A DNA stretch of 35,672 nucleotides, from contig JAEZOA010000094.1 of the NCBI GenBank assembly GCA_023441625.1, forward strand, positions 1 through 35,672, in the 5' to 3' direction. Positions within the stretch are counted from its first letter, which is position 1. Each line of letters opens with the position of its first letter. Below, in pieces: positions 1 through 8,837 of the stretch. Under the pieces are notes generated by a model. The model was not told the origin of the DNA. It saw only the letters and a list, made by a program, of their open reading frames with translations, and ran no database searches. The stretch is from Bacillota bacterium. Its GTDB lineage: Bacteria > Bacillota > Clostridia > Acetivibrionales > DSM-1351. A program made the position numbers and the translations under genes.

Positions 1-107
1 TTCAAATTCCTTGAAAGGTTGAAAGAACTACAATAAACAAAAAAATGGGTACCGAGTCCATGCCAGTACTTTAATGGAGTTTTGTGCCAAATGCGGGGCA
101 GACATAA

Positions 108-1052
108 TTATGAATGTAACTTTATGAATTTTAACCACAAATCCTTTTCTTTTTTAAAAGCCTCAATAATCATTTTTTCTACTTTATCAAGGTCGGTTGT
201 TCTTTTGCTGGAATAACACCTAAACAGTATATTTTTAACTATCTGCCATTGCTGACTGATTCTTTCTGCCTCCTCAATAAATTCATTAATAATCAATTCA
301 TCAAGCATTCCTTTTTCTTGCATTTTATCTAACAAAAGTATATTCCCCTTTAGCTTGTTAGGTACCTTACCACATTCATTTCCAAGTCGATAGATATTGG
401 AAATATCAGAAAGAACCACATCCTTATTCAATACGTTACTTTTTTCTATCAATGCTTCTAAATGGCGAACTAACTTTTCAGCGTTTAAAAAAATCTGATC
501 TATACTTAATACATAAGGTTCAACACTTGCATTTTTAAATGTAATGATTCTATAATCTTCTCTATTATCCTTATAATCAGATTGAAATGCTTGAATCAGG
601 TTGCTCGTAGAGATTTCTTTTACTCTATAGTCGAGATTTACATTATCTTCAAATGCATAAAATTTGTTTTCTTCATCATTAAATCCTACAATAAAAGAGA
701 AATGTGGATTATGTACCTTGTTATAAAACACTCCTTCCTTGTCCCAATAAAACAGGTCAACATTTATAGTGACATATGGATTATTTCTAAGGACGTCTTT
801 GAATTCAGTAAGGAAATTTTCTCTATCCTTAAAATTACACCGTTTGAAGTCGAAAATATTATTAAAATAACCATAATACTCCATAGAATAATCCACATAA
901 ATTCCAGTAGGAAGAATCACATATTCATAATCATTCATATATATAAGTGGTTCATAACTTAGATCTTTTTCGAGAAGTATTGAGAGAAACATATTTGTAA
1001 TACAATTTCCCCAGAATTTATTATATGGCTTTATTTCTTTTATATATTTCAT
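108..1052 (-). CDS. BtrH-like N-terminal domain protein (putative papain-fold acyltransferase)
   Basis: A 314-residue protein with no signal peptide. The N-terminus resembles the butirosin biosynthesis protein H N-terminal family, a papain-like fold that transfers or cleaves acyl groups. What can be seen is a GNC motif with Cys17, a His-containing strand near residues 114-123 (HNPHFSFIVGF), and Asp136 in the following YAFEDN strand, matching the Cys-His-Asp order of that fold. The C-terminal half (about 185-314) is helical and not recognised. The ATG is preceded by GTGGAGGAAT, a good ribosome binding site. Such proteins usually sit beside peptide synthetase or aminoglycoside genes. None is visible here, so the substrate is unknown. 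The family call rests on motif order only and is tentative. Confidence 0.6.
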   Translation of the reverse strand: MKYIKEIKPYNKFWGNCITNMFLSILLEKDLSYEPLIYMNDYEYVILPTGIYVDYSMEYYGYFNNIFDFKRCNFKDRENFLTEFKDVLRNNPYVTINVDLFYWDKEGVFYNKVHNPHFSFIVGFNDEENKFYAFEDNVNLDYRVKEISTSNLIQAFQSDYKDNREDYRIITFKNASVEPYVLSIDQIFLNAEKLVRHLEALIEKSNVLNKDVVLSDISNIYRLGNECGKVPNKLKGNILLLDKMQEKGMLDELIINEFIEEAERISQQWQIVKNILFRCYSSKRTTDLDKVEKMIIEAFKKEKDLWLKFIKLHS

Positions 1053-1229
1053 CAGTATTCCTCCACCATTATGTTTGACAAAATATTATTTTAATCACAA
1101 TCTTTTGTTATACAACTTAATTGTACCGTTTTAATAAATAATTTGCAATATTTGTTATTTTTGTATGTATTTACATGTATATTGATATCTTAACCTCATC
1201 CACAGCATAAAATTAATCAAAAAAGGCAA

Positions 1230-1278
1230 AAAAGTGTGTATGATATACTATCTTTTAGTAAATATCACACACACTTTT
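1230..1278 (-). terminator. Rho-independent terminator after the 594-residue lipoprotein gene
   Basis: Ten-base arms AAAAGTGTGT and ACACACTTTT pair around an AT-rich loop. On the minus strand the stem runs into a T tract. It lies just past the stop of the lipoprotein gene and upstream of the BtrH-like gene. The rest of the 294-base gap is AT-rich, and no convincing promoter was found in it. Confidence 0.7.
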
Positions 1279-1346
1279 ATTATTTTCTCATATAGTCAAT
1301 TTCATAAACCTTTGCTGCATCTATCCATAAAATTCTTATCCTCTTA

Positions 1347-3131
1347 TCAAGTATCTGTTAGTCTCTCTAATTTCTGTTTCCCGATATTTTGAGTAATGAC
1401 TTTTTCCTTTCCTTTTTCGTCAATAATTGTAACAATTTGGTCACCAGTTAAGCAATTTGTATCGGTAGTTTCAGATTCTCCCGTATGAATATATTCAGAC
1501 AACTCTGTCATACCTATCAAATACCATCCATCATTTTGAAATCTGTATCTATTTGTAAACCCCCACCGCCAAGCACTTCCTCCATATGACGAAATAACAA
1601 TGGAACCTCGACTGTATTTGATTCCTGCAAAAGGATCTCCATATACGCCTCCCATACCAGCTCTCATAATTACTTCTGAAGATTTAATTGATAATTTATA
1701 TGTTCCATCGCTATTTTTGAATACAATAAATAATATCCTTGGTTGCCCGAACCATTCTTCCTCATCATTCTGTTTAGGCTCAACAGTGTATTCAATAACC
1801 GCTGCAATGTCTATTAGATTATCATTATTTAGATCCCCCTCCGCTTTATCTATTAATTTCCAATCAGTTGGAATAAAATCATTTAAACTTTTTCCTGAAG
1901 CCTTTATTTTTATATTTTCTGGCCTATTTGCTGTATTTGGATTAGATTCAATAGAGTTATCTTTCGTTGTAAATTCGAGGCTTATCCCACTATTAATATT
2001 TCCTATTTCATCTCTATACATTCCTTCATCAATATAAAACTCATACTTTTGTCCTGCTTCAATTACTTGGTTAAGCGATTTCATTGCATCATAATCAGGT
2101 AAAAATACTAACTTATTACCTTTTATTTCTACATTCGTGCTTATATGCCCATTATCTAAATCATTTTGATTATTAGCTTTCCATATTGTTGTAGTCGGAT
2201 TTGTAGTTGGCGTTATTCTTCTACCAAAATCTATTTCTATACCTTTGCTTAGATCAACTTCTGTAGCTCCTTTATTAGGGGTTATATGAACTGCTTGGAA
2301 CTTATTAACTTTATAATTAAATACCGATGTTCCTGTTTCTAAAATTGGCAAATCAGTTTTCTCTATATTAACGATTACACTATTATTGACAAATTCTATT
2401 GTCCCACTTGTTTTATAATCACCATCATTATCAACAAACCTTGCAATATTATTATCTAATTTAATGTTTGTACCATCGTAATAATACGTACGACTAAAAT
2501 ATAAATGAAAACTTACTGACTCCTTCGTCAGCTCTTTTATTTCTATTGTTGTACTGTTGCCTCCTGTGTATGGTAATGAAGTATACCAATGTCCTATATA
2601 GCCTTCACTGTTTTGTCGTATTTTAAAATATGTTCCATCTAATTTATTAGTATCATTCTTAGGAACTATTTTACCCCAATGTGTGCTAATACCTGTGCCT
2701 ATTTTTGTAAAACTCAGCAAACTATCACCAAGTTTATAAGGCTTATTTATTTCATCTTCCTGTAAATAATTACTAAATATAAGTTCAATATGATTAGCGT
2801 TCCCTCTGATTTCGGCCTGCAAATCTCCAACTTCATCATCATCAATCATTATTTTTGCTCTATATTTATTGTTTTCTTTCGATATAAGGACCTCATAAAA
2901 GTTTGAATAATCTTCTGAATTTATATATTCTGCAAAAACATAGTCTCCAAGCCATGAATCTAAAGATTGGTTATTATCTTTTGCTGTATCAGTAATACTC
3001 TTTTCACTACCAACTACTATATTGTTACTTACTAGTTCTTTTTGACTAACATTAGTACAAGAAGTAAATATGAAAACAACTGAAATTAAGCATAATCCCA
3101 ACAAATATATATTACCTTTTAGATTCATCAT
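1347..3131 (-). CDS. Exported lipoprotein with SbsA-type Ig-like domain and repeat-like dyad module
   Basis: A 594-residue protein with a lipoprotein signal: hydrophobic residues 7-22 followed by FTSC, so Cys25 should be lipidated and the protein held on the outer face of the membrane. Residues about 278-390 resemble a bacterial Ig-like (SbsA) domain, with the opening ITPNKGATEVDLSKGIEI and the closing LEFTT. Residues about 424-445 contain GDLNNDNLIDIAAV, a calcium-binding-like DxNxD motif of the dockerin/FG-GAP type. Residues about 490-545 form a glycine- and tryptophan-rich block (GGSAWRWGF, GWYLIG) that is seen in other clostridial lipoproteins. The start is an ATG-ATG pair after GGGGG. 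No enzymatic motif is visible, and the role (cell surface binding or sensing) is unknown. Confidence 0.7.
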   Translation of the reverse strand: MMNLKGNIYLLGLCLISVVFIFTSCTNVSQKELVSNNIVVGSEKSITDTAKDNNQSLDSWLGDYVFAEYINSEDYSNFYEVLISKENNKYRAKIMIDDDEVGDLQAEIRGNANHIELIFSNYLQEDEINKPYKLGDSLLSFTKIGTGISTHWGKIVPKNDTNKLDGTYFKIRQNSEGYIGHWYTSLPYTGGNSTTIEIKELTKESVSFHLYFSRTYYYDGTNIKLDNNIARFVDNDGDYKTSGTIEFVNNSVIVNIEKTDLPILETGTSVFNYKVNKFQAVHITPNKGATEVDLSKGIEIDFGRRITPTTNPTTTIWKANNQNDLDNGHISTNVEIKGNKLVFLPDYDAMKSLNQVIEAGQKYEFYIDEGMYRDEIGNINSGISLEFTTKDNSIESNPNTANRPENIKIKASGKSLNDFIPTDWKLIDKAEGDLNNDNLIDIAAVIEYTVEPKQNDEEEWFGQPRILFIVFKNSDGTYKLSIKSSEVIMRAGMGGVYGDPFAGIKYSRGSIVISSYGGSAWRWGFTNRYRFQNDGWYLIGMTELSEYIHTGESETTDTNCLTGDQIVTIIDEKGKEKVITQNIGKQKLERLTDT

Positions 3132-3289
3132 ACTTATAACCCCCGAAAATAATAGTTATTACAAACTCTTAAATTCTTCACAATATAAATACATCACCTT
3201 CTTTTAATTACTTCTATATTTTACTACTTATTTTATAGAATAAAGTTACAAATTTGTAATAAAAATTATCCGAAATCAGAAATCGACCC

Positions 3290-3384
3290 TGCATATTAAA
3301 TAAACAACGCAAGTTGGCAACTGCCAGACCCCATAACGGACTTTCACCGTCAAGATACACGCCATGCGTGGCGCACACATAAAA
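3290..3384 (-). mobile_element. Fragment resembling the 5' end (domain I) of a group II intron
   Basis: On the minus strand the sequence reads GTGTGCGCCACGCATGGCG, then TTGACGGTGAAAGTCCG, then TGGCAGTTGCCAACTTGC. The GTGYG start and the GGTGAAAGTCC block are typical of the 5' part of bacterial group II introns. The similarity stops after roughly 95 bases. There is no reverse transcriptase and no domain V, so this would be a dead 5' remnant. It overlaps a 66-codon open frame (3214-3414) that has no other coding support. A related sequence lies at about 26945-26998. The rest of the 325-base gap holds only AT-rich upstream DNA of the lipoprotein gene and a 6-bp stem (TGACAG/CTGTCA). Confidence 0.45.
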
Positions 3385-3456
3385 GTGACAGATAATCATT
3401 AAACTACCTGTCATTTTATAAATCTATTTCCCATATTTTATATAATATATTAATTC

Positions 3457-6400
3457 TTAAGAGAGTTTATAGAGCATATCTTCATAGTCAACCAAGTCAA
3501 TAGTATCTACTTCAGTGACCTTATTGTTTTTAGTGTCATAGGTGCCGATGTAATAATCAAAAAGAAATTCAGAATCCTGATATCCATTATCACGTGCTGT
3601 AAGGAAAACAAACTTCAACTTCTTTTCATTTTGGTCCGATTCGACAAATAACAATACATCTTTGCACGGATTTCCTATTAGTTTTTTACTCAAGCTTTTA
3701 TCTTTTGCCAGTTGCTCAAAAATCTTATCTTTATACTTTCGGTACGTTTCCTGCAGTCCGGAATCTACCAGCTTGTATGTAATATCATGTGCAGCAATGT
3801 ATTGTTCACCTGTATAGACGTCCGTTTTTACTACCATATTGGTATAATAATGCATGAAATCGCCCTGTCCCATAAAGCTTTCAATGGGAGTTATGTAGTA
3901 TACTCCTTTATCATTTTTAATAGTAAATTGTATTGAATTTATCTGACCATAATCTTCATTAGGTTTAACACTCAGTGATTTTGTCAGAAATGCATCTTCT
4001 ATTTGCTTTGAAGCCTCTTTTTCAGTAAATTTAACATCAATCTTAAAAAAGTCTTTAGCACTAACATCGGTTTGATTAGTAAGCATAATAGTACAGTACT
4101 TTTCAAGGTTTTCATTACTGCCACTGTCTAAAAATTCATCAAAAGATTTATTGCTAAATTCTGCTACCGCAACAATCCAATAAGGATTTTCAGAATCTGT
4201 CAAAACTACCGTAATGGGCCAGCCATAGGAAAGAATATCATTTTCAAGAGGTTTAAGCTCAGTGATGAGTTGGCTCAATTTATCTACATTCGGATTTTTT
4301 AAATCTTTAACATTATAATTTATATTCAGTTTTTTTAGCTTTGGCTTTCCATAATAATCATAATATGCATTCCAATCCTCATCATTTCCAACTATATAGT
4401 CTACACTCGGAAATGCATTACCATTGGTCAGCTTATCAAGTTTATCAGCAAGCTTTAGAAATTTACCGTCATTAAATATTTCTTCATTTCCATCGTATGT
4501 ATTTTTATAGTTAATGCCGAAACCATTATTTTTAGTATACTTTATAGCGGCCAAAAATCTCCATTCATCCCACCCTTCGGTACCCAGTTCTATTTCATAT
4601 CCGCAATTCTCCTTTATAGGTACGTAATTGCTCCAGGTAGAACAAATTCCAGCATTATTGATCAAATTACTATTGGAGATATTTATATTACTTATCGGCT
4701 CATAATAAGAATCTCCGATCTTTAGTGTATAGCCCTTCATTGTACAGCCGTCAAAACTAACTTGTTCAGAGGAATGAATCTCTACTATACTGTCTTCATA
4801 ATTACCTTCATCATCTATACCTTCAATGTATGAATTTGTACATACAAGATCATATACATTCTTGATATGAAGACCATGATAAATTTTGCAATTATTCACC
4901 GAAACAGCAGAACAATTATTTAAATCCAATGAGTTTTTAAGTTCAAGATTGCTAATTTGGACATTAGTACAGTTTGTGAAATCAAACAATTTAGATGCAT
5001 CTTTTAAGTCTATATACTTATTCGAATTTCCCGGCACACCGATTATGGTTAAATTATTAACAGAATATACCCCTGACTCAGTATCACTATTCTTCAAATC
5101 GTAATTTCCCGGAAGAACCTTTATTTTTCTATTGGATCCAATAGCCTTAACAAGCTCTTTATAATTGGAAACAGTAATTTCCTTTATGGGTTCTTCTGCT
5201 CCTTTACACTTTTTAAGATAGTTTATTTCTTTATTAAATACTGTTCCAGCAGGAGCAAATAATATTGCTTTATTCAGGCATTCTTCAGCTTTTTTGTACC
5301 AGCTAATATCACAGTATATATAAATCATTTGAGTGTACAAATCAGTGTTTTCACAATTATAAGTTAATCCACTTTCAAAATAATTTCTCGCCTTGCTGTA
5401 TAACTCAGTCTGACGATAGTCGTCAATATTGTACGTCTCCGATAAATGGTTTAACCCTATAAGCTTTGCATATAGTTCTGAACTTGGTTCTATTTCAACT
5501 GCTTTGAGAAGATAATTTTCACCTGCTTCAGTATCATCTTCTTCATACTTTTGTAGTCCTAAATTGGCCAAAACATTTACAACACTCTCAGAAAGTGACT
5601 GCTGCTGATATTTCGGACTTGAGAATACCTGTGTCAATGCCTCCAATATTTCTTCATCATAATTAGCATCAAGAATATTATCAACACTGCTTATTACAAT
5701 CATATTATTATATAAAAATACCTTTTCCCCCATTAATTCCAACATATTTGTGGGTATATAAACCTTATTATTCTTCATTATCGCAGCATAAGGAGTGTTT
5801 ACCTGTTTTCCATTGAGATTTACCTTCTTGCTTCCCAACTCAAGCTTCATATTGTTTTTATTAATGGTTATTTCTATACTTGAAGTTTTCTCATCATAGG
5901 TCATTTTCTTGCCAATTCCCTTTAACACACATTCGGCTGGAATATAAACAACCGTTTGTTTGCTAACGGTTTGTTTAAAAGGAGCAGGTATGGCTTTATC
6001 AGTAAGGTTATTATCTGTGTAAAGTGAAGAGCTCGAAATATGCATTACTGTGGAGTTTCCCAATCTTTTTATGTATTCTCTGTAGTAACTAGAATACTCG
6101 CTGAAGGTAAGTTTATTTTCCAATGGCTTTTGACCTTTTTCAGTCCCATAATATATATTACCGGATTCTCCTACTGCAACAGCCATTTTATTACCTTCGG
6201 TAAACCCGTAAAGCTTACATGAGGACGTGGAATTTATCCCTGCGACGCTTATAGGAAGTTGAGATATTGGTTCACCTTTTTCTGATGACAAAACCCATTC
6301 ATGCTCAGTGTTTTCAATAAACCTACGGCCGCTTCTTGTTGTAGCAATATACTTACTGCTATCCCATTCGATTTTACAAAAATCTTCCTCATACCCCACC

Positions 6401-6633
6401 TGATCCCGACTCCAGGAAAAGCCATCTTCCGATCTCATAATCAATCCTTTTTGACCGACAGCAATAAAAATATTACCGTTATATGAAACTCCGTAAATAT
6501 CCCTGCCGGTACAATAATCGGTTAGCTTATTCCAATCATAATTATCGGGTTGAGAGTCAGCTGCTAACTTGATATTGGATAATAGAATTAAACAGAGAAC
6601 TAGACACGCTAAGCCTAATAACTTTTTGAACAT
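3457..6633 (-). CDS. Large modular secreted protein (BNR, Cu-amine-oxidase-N, TPR, beta-helix)
   Basis: A 1058-residue protein with a signal peptide (hydrophobic residues about 5-20, then a likely cleavage around 25). Domains in order: about 45-165, beta-propeller-like repeats with BNR/Asp-box motifs (GNIFIAVG, RSEDGFSWS, GNKMAVAVG); about 225-320, a copper-amine-oxidase N-terminal-like module (VYIPAECVLKGIGKKMTYDE ... VYIPTNMLEL), which in Clostridia is a wall-associated non-catalytic module; about 355-480, TPR-like helices (GENYLLKAVEIEPSSELYAK); about 515-690, a right-handed beta-helix with many Asn- and Ser-rich turns; about 700-1058, an unrecognised region. No glycan-degrading catalytic motif could be identified with confidence, so an adhesion or sensing role is equally possible. 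It has its own promoter upstream and no clear terminator. Confidence 0.7.
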   Translation of the reverse strand: MFKKLLGLACLVLCLILLSNIKLAADSQPDNYDWNKLTDYCTGRDIYGVSYNGNIFIAVGQKGLIMRSEDGFSWSRDQVGYEEDFCKIEWDSSKYIATTRSGRRFIENTEHEWVLSSEKGEPISQLPISVAGINSTSSCKLYGFTEGNKMAVAVGESGNIYYGTEKGQKPLENKLTFSEYSSYYREYIKRLGNSTVMHISSSSLYTDNNLTDKAIPAPFKQTVSKQTVVYIPAECVLKGIGKKMTYDEKTSSIEITINKNNMKLELGSKKVNLNGKQVNTPYAAIMKNNKVYIPTNMLELMGEKVFLYNNMIVISSVDNILDANYDEEILEALTQVFSSPKYQQQSLSESVVNVLANLGLQKYEEDDTEAGENYLLKAVEIEPSSELYAKLIGLNHLSETYNIDDYRQTELYSKARNYFESGLTYNCENTDLYTQMIYIYCDISWYKKAEECLNKAILFAPAGTVFNKEINYLKKCKGAEEPIKEITVSNYKELVKAIGSNRKIKVLPGNYDLKNSDTESGVYSVNNLTIIGVPGNSNKYIDLKDASKLFDFTNCTNVQISNLELKNSLDLNNCSAVSVNNCKIYHGLHIKNVYDLVCTNSYIEGIDDEGNYEDSIVEIHSSEQVSFDGCTMKGYTLKIGDSYYEPISNINISNSNLINNAGICSTWSNYVPIKENCGYEIELGTEGWDEWRFLAAIKYTKNNGFGINYKNTYDGNEEIFNDGKFLKLADKLDKLTNGNAFPSVDYIVGNDEDWNAYYDYYGKPKLKKLNINYNVKDLKNPNVDKLSQLITELKPLENDILSYGWPITVVLTDSENPYWIVAVAEFSNKSFDEFLDSGSNENLEKYCTIMLTNQTDVSAKDFFKIDVKFTEKEASKQIEDAFLTKSLSVKPNEDYGQINSIQFTIKNDKGVYYITPIESFMGQGDFMHYYTNMVVKTDVYTGEQYIAAHDITYKLVDSGLQETYRKYKDKIFEQLAKDKSLSKKLIGNPCKDVLLFVESDQNEKKLKFVFLTARDNGYQDSEFLFDYYIGTYDTKNNKVTEVDTIDLVDYEDMLYKLS

Positions 6634-6691
6634 ATTTTCACCTCTTCTACTAAATAAGAGAGCTCATTCTTAATATCGAGCAATCAAAACC

Positions 6692-6719
6692 ATTCTACCA
6701 TATATTTGATAAAATGTAA
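6692..6719 (-). promoter_or_regulatory. Possible promoter of the modular secreted protein gene
   Basis: On the minus strand TTACAT is followed after 16 bases by TAGAAT, with TG one base upstream of the -10 (extended -10). It sits about 60 bases before the ATG at 6633. The remainder of the 6634-6935 gap shows only short broken reading frames without starts. Confidence 0.35.
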
Positions 6720-6935
6720 CCAACTTAAACTTCTTTAGACTTAATCCTATGGCTGCATGAGAAAGGAGTGCTTTCAATTACAAAAGCAGATAGCAATAAT
6801 TAAATCTACACATACATAAATTTTGTTGCTGTTTTGATAACCAGTTGTACAGTACCTAAGTCAGTTGGACTCTGTTGGAGCCTTCTACAGGCAGCAGTAT
6901 GACGTCACTTTCTGTGATAAGTATAACCTAAAATT

Positions 6936-7007
6936 TTATTTTAATTTTCCCATCTCATGTCTATTTGGTTTTACGGCTTCATTCGCCGCCATAATGTCTT
7001 TAATCAT
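6936..7007 (-). CDS. Small open reading frame, 23 residues, unknown
   Basis: A 23-codon frame beginning MIKDIMAANE and ending EMGKLK, with a near-perfect ribosome binding site (GGAGGA, eight to nine bases before the ATG). It lies 41 bases after the AbiEii-like gene on the same strand, so it could be the last gene of that operon or the surviving start of a deleted gene. No family is recognised. The strong binding site is the main argument that it is translated. Confidence 0.3.
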   Translation of the reverse strand: MIKDIMAANEAVKPNRHEMGKLK

Positions 7008-7048
7008 ATAAATGATTCCTCCTAATAATTTTTATTAGAATTCTGTAA

Positions 7049-7981
7049 TCACCGTGATTGATAATCATTCTCCTGACTGCTCTGTTCCTTCCACTTTTTC
7101 TGTTCAGCAGACCAGTCCATAAAAAACTCTCTTTCCTGAATTGATGCTTCAAATACTGGTTGTAAAAACTCTTTTAAACCATAAAGGATAGATGTAAATT
7201 TCGGCAATTGCACCTGTATGGACGGTTGAAACCGCATCCACTGTGCTGACAAAAAAGAATTGTCGCCAAAAGCAGCAATACGGTCGAAAGTGTTTGATTC
7301 ATAAACCGTTCCCCGATGCTGTATAGTTTGCCAGACGGCTTCCTGTAACTTGCGCCCATCAAAATCAAACATGCTGGACAAATAGTAAATGTCAAAAAAA
7401 TCTTTCATCCGACTTGTAGCTTCCATACGTTTCAGGATGGCATCAAATTTTTCAGCTATGGTACTTTCCAGTGAATACGTATAGACCTCTGGCGCTTCAA
7501 AATCCGTTAACCTTGTTTTAAGACTTCTTTTTACTGCTTTTGGTACAATCACATCATCCATACCTACATCAATTGAAAACGGTATTCTCACCTGTTTAAT
7601 GCGACCAATAAACTTTACCGATAAACCTTGGTATTTCTTATCCGGTATTATAGTTTCAGCATTCATTACTTCTATTGTAATATAGTCATTAGCTGTAGGA
7701 ACTTGGCTGATTTCTTCCATAATGTCTTTCACTTTATCTATATCATTTGAGAGTTGACGCATCAGAAAATCTATATCCTGTGTTGCCCTGCTTTGAAATT
7801 CAGTAAGGGTATAAATGAACAACCCTCCCTTTAGAACAAAGTTACTGCTGTATTGTGACAGCGACAGCCTCCTTAAAAATTCCTCTTGGCAAAACAGCTG
7901 CAAACACATCTGATAACTTAACCCTGTTTCTTTTGCCTGATTTTTTAACCGTGTCAGTATAGACGCTGCTATATCTTTCAT
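7049..7981 (-). CDS. AbiEii-type nucleotidyltransferase toxin
   Basis: About 310 residues, matching the AbiEii nucleotidyltransferase toxin family (DNA polymerase beta-like fold), which with AbiEi forms type IV-style toxin-antitoxin or abortive infection systems. The hallmarks are FVLKGG (Lys51-Gly-Gly) and RATQDIDF, giving the metal-binding Asp69-x-Asp71 pair. A later KRMEATSRMKDFFDIYYL segment is the typical second half of the family. I place the start at 7981 rather than at the ATG six bases earlier, because GGAG lies seven bases before 7981 and because family members start with MKxIAAS. That ATG overlaps the antitoxin stop as ATGA, so translation is coupled. The catalytic motifs are intact. 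Confidence 0.88.
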   Translation of the reverse strand: MKDIAASILTRLKNQAKETGLSYQMCLQLFCQEEFLRRLSLSQYSSNFVLKGGLFIYTLTEFQSRATQDIDFLMRQLSNDIDKVKDIMEEISQVPTANDYITIEVMNAETIIPDKKYQGLSVKFIGRIKQVRIPFSIDVGMDDVIVPKAVKRSLKTRLTDFEAPEVYTYSLESTIAEKFDAILKRMEATSRMKDFFDIYYLSSMFDFDGRKLQEAVWQTIQHRGTVYESNTFDRIAAFGDNSFLSAQWMRFQPSIQVQLPKFTSILYGLKEFLQPVFEASIQEREFFMDWSAEQKKWKEQSSQENDYQSR

Positions 7982-8574
7982 AGCCATACTCCTATAATTT
8001 TACGAACCTTATTCTCTGTTCGCAGTATCTTTGCATATTCCATCAGACGAGGAACATTCTTCTTTGGATCTTTTATATACGCCTGTATTGCCTTGTTGAA
8101 GATTTCTGCATCCATTTTATTTTCTTGTCTTAGGCAATCGCAAATGACACGTTCCCTATTAAAGATTTTTAATTCTGTATCTTCAATCATTATTGATTCC
8201 ACTCCTAGCGTCATTTGCTCTTCCGGAATGTAATGCGGTTTTACAATTGGATAATCAATATTGAATCTGGACTTCGTGGAATGCTTATCCACAGCAAGGC
8301 ACCATGCAGTTGGAGTTCGGTCTGTATAGCTATAGTATTGCAGGGCACTTTCCATACATAGCACCGCATCAGGAAAAAGCCTTGCTATAATGGTTACTTC
8401 ACTAAAAGCACGTTCATCCTGCCATTGGTAATAACCAAACTTGATTTTTTCCACATAACCCTCATCAATCAGTCTTTTTAGGAATCGGTTATATATTTTA
8501 TTTTCAATAATTTCTTTCGATTTCATAATGCCATCGTGGGCATCAAAGATTTGTTTTGCAGTTTGAATATCCAT
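7978..8574 (-). CDS. AbiEi-type antitoxin / transcriptional repressor
   Basis: A 198-residue partner encoded directly before the nucleotidyltransferase and overlapping it by four bases. The N-terminal 60 residues (IFDAHDGIMKSKEIIE ... LIDEGYVEKIKFGYYQW) form a winged-helix-like DNA-binding region typical of AbiEi proteins. The rest has the family pattern, with an RTPTAWCLAV strand and IFNRERVICDCLR. In the known family the antitoxin neutralises the toxin and represses its own promoter by binding inverted repeats. Such repeats are present just upstream. AAAGGTG serves as the ribosome binding site for the ATG at 8574. Confidence 0.85.
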   Translation of the reverse strand: MDIQTAKQIFDAHDGIMKSKEIIENKIYNRFLKRLIDEGYVEKIKFGYYQWQDERAFSEVTIIARLFPDAVLCMESALQYYSYTDRTPTAWCLAVDKHSTKSRFNIDYPIVKPHYIPEEQMTLGVESIMIEDTELKIFNRERVICDCLRQENKMDAEIFNKAIQAYIKDPKKNVPRLMEYAKILRTENKVRKIIGVWL

Positions 8575-8611
8575 TCCAGCACCTTTCTAAGTTTAAGAAA
8601 ACTTTTTGATA

Positions 8612-8702
8612 ATTGCGGATAAACTCATTACACTAATTATAGACAATTCTTCTAATTATGTCAAAGCTAATTTATCCGCAAATTAAAATAATTGCGGATA
8701 AA
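8612..8702 (-). promoter_or_regulatory. abiE promoter with three operator-like repeats
   Basis: On the minus strand a consensus promoter TTGACA (8659-8664) and TATAAT (8636-8641) is separated by exactly 17 bases. An 11-12 base element TTGCGGATAAA occurs three times: at 8613-8623 beside the transcription start, inverted at 8671-8681, and again at 8692-8702. The last two form an inverted repeat just upstream of the -35 box. The arrangement fits autoregulation by the AbiEi protein, which is known in the family to bind inverted repeats in its promoter. Confidence 0.75.
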
Positions 8703-8722
8703 TTTTATGCATAAAATCAAAC

Positions 8723-8757
8723 AAAAATCTCTCTACAAAATTAGTAAAGAGATTTTT
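8723..8757 (-). terminator. Terminator after guaA
   Basis: AAAAATCTCT and AGAGATTTTT form a ten-base perfect stem with a 15-base loop. It is followed by a T-rich stretch on the minus strand, 81 bases past the guaA stop. It also shields the abiE promoter from guaA read-through. Confidence 0.7.
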
Positions 8758-8837
8758 TACCTTCAGCATTATGTTTTACAAAATATTACTTTCTTTTAAT
8801 CTTAACCCCTAAAACCCTTACCACATCTACACACGCC

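Noticed and set aside
74..127. A 17-codon plus-strand frame MEFCAKCGADIIMNVTL that looks like a zinc-ribbon start
   Set aside because: It has no ribosome binding site and is far too short. It could be the relic of a zinc-ribbon protein, but this cannot be supported.
582..962. 126-codon plus-strand frame
   Set aside because: It is antisense to the BtrH-like gene, has AT-rich composition and shows no domain.
1600..2037. 145-codon plus-strand frame
   Set aside because: It is a shadow of the lipoprotein gene on the other strand.
3214..3414. 66-codon minus-strand frame
   Set aside because: It coincides with the intron-like fragment, has no convincing binding site and matches no protein pattern.
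6809..6935. Open minus-strand stretch reading VILITESDVILLPVEGSNR
   Set aside because: It is only 23 codons, lacks a start and a binding site, and no family could be recognised.
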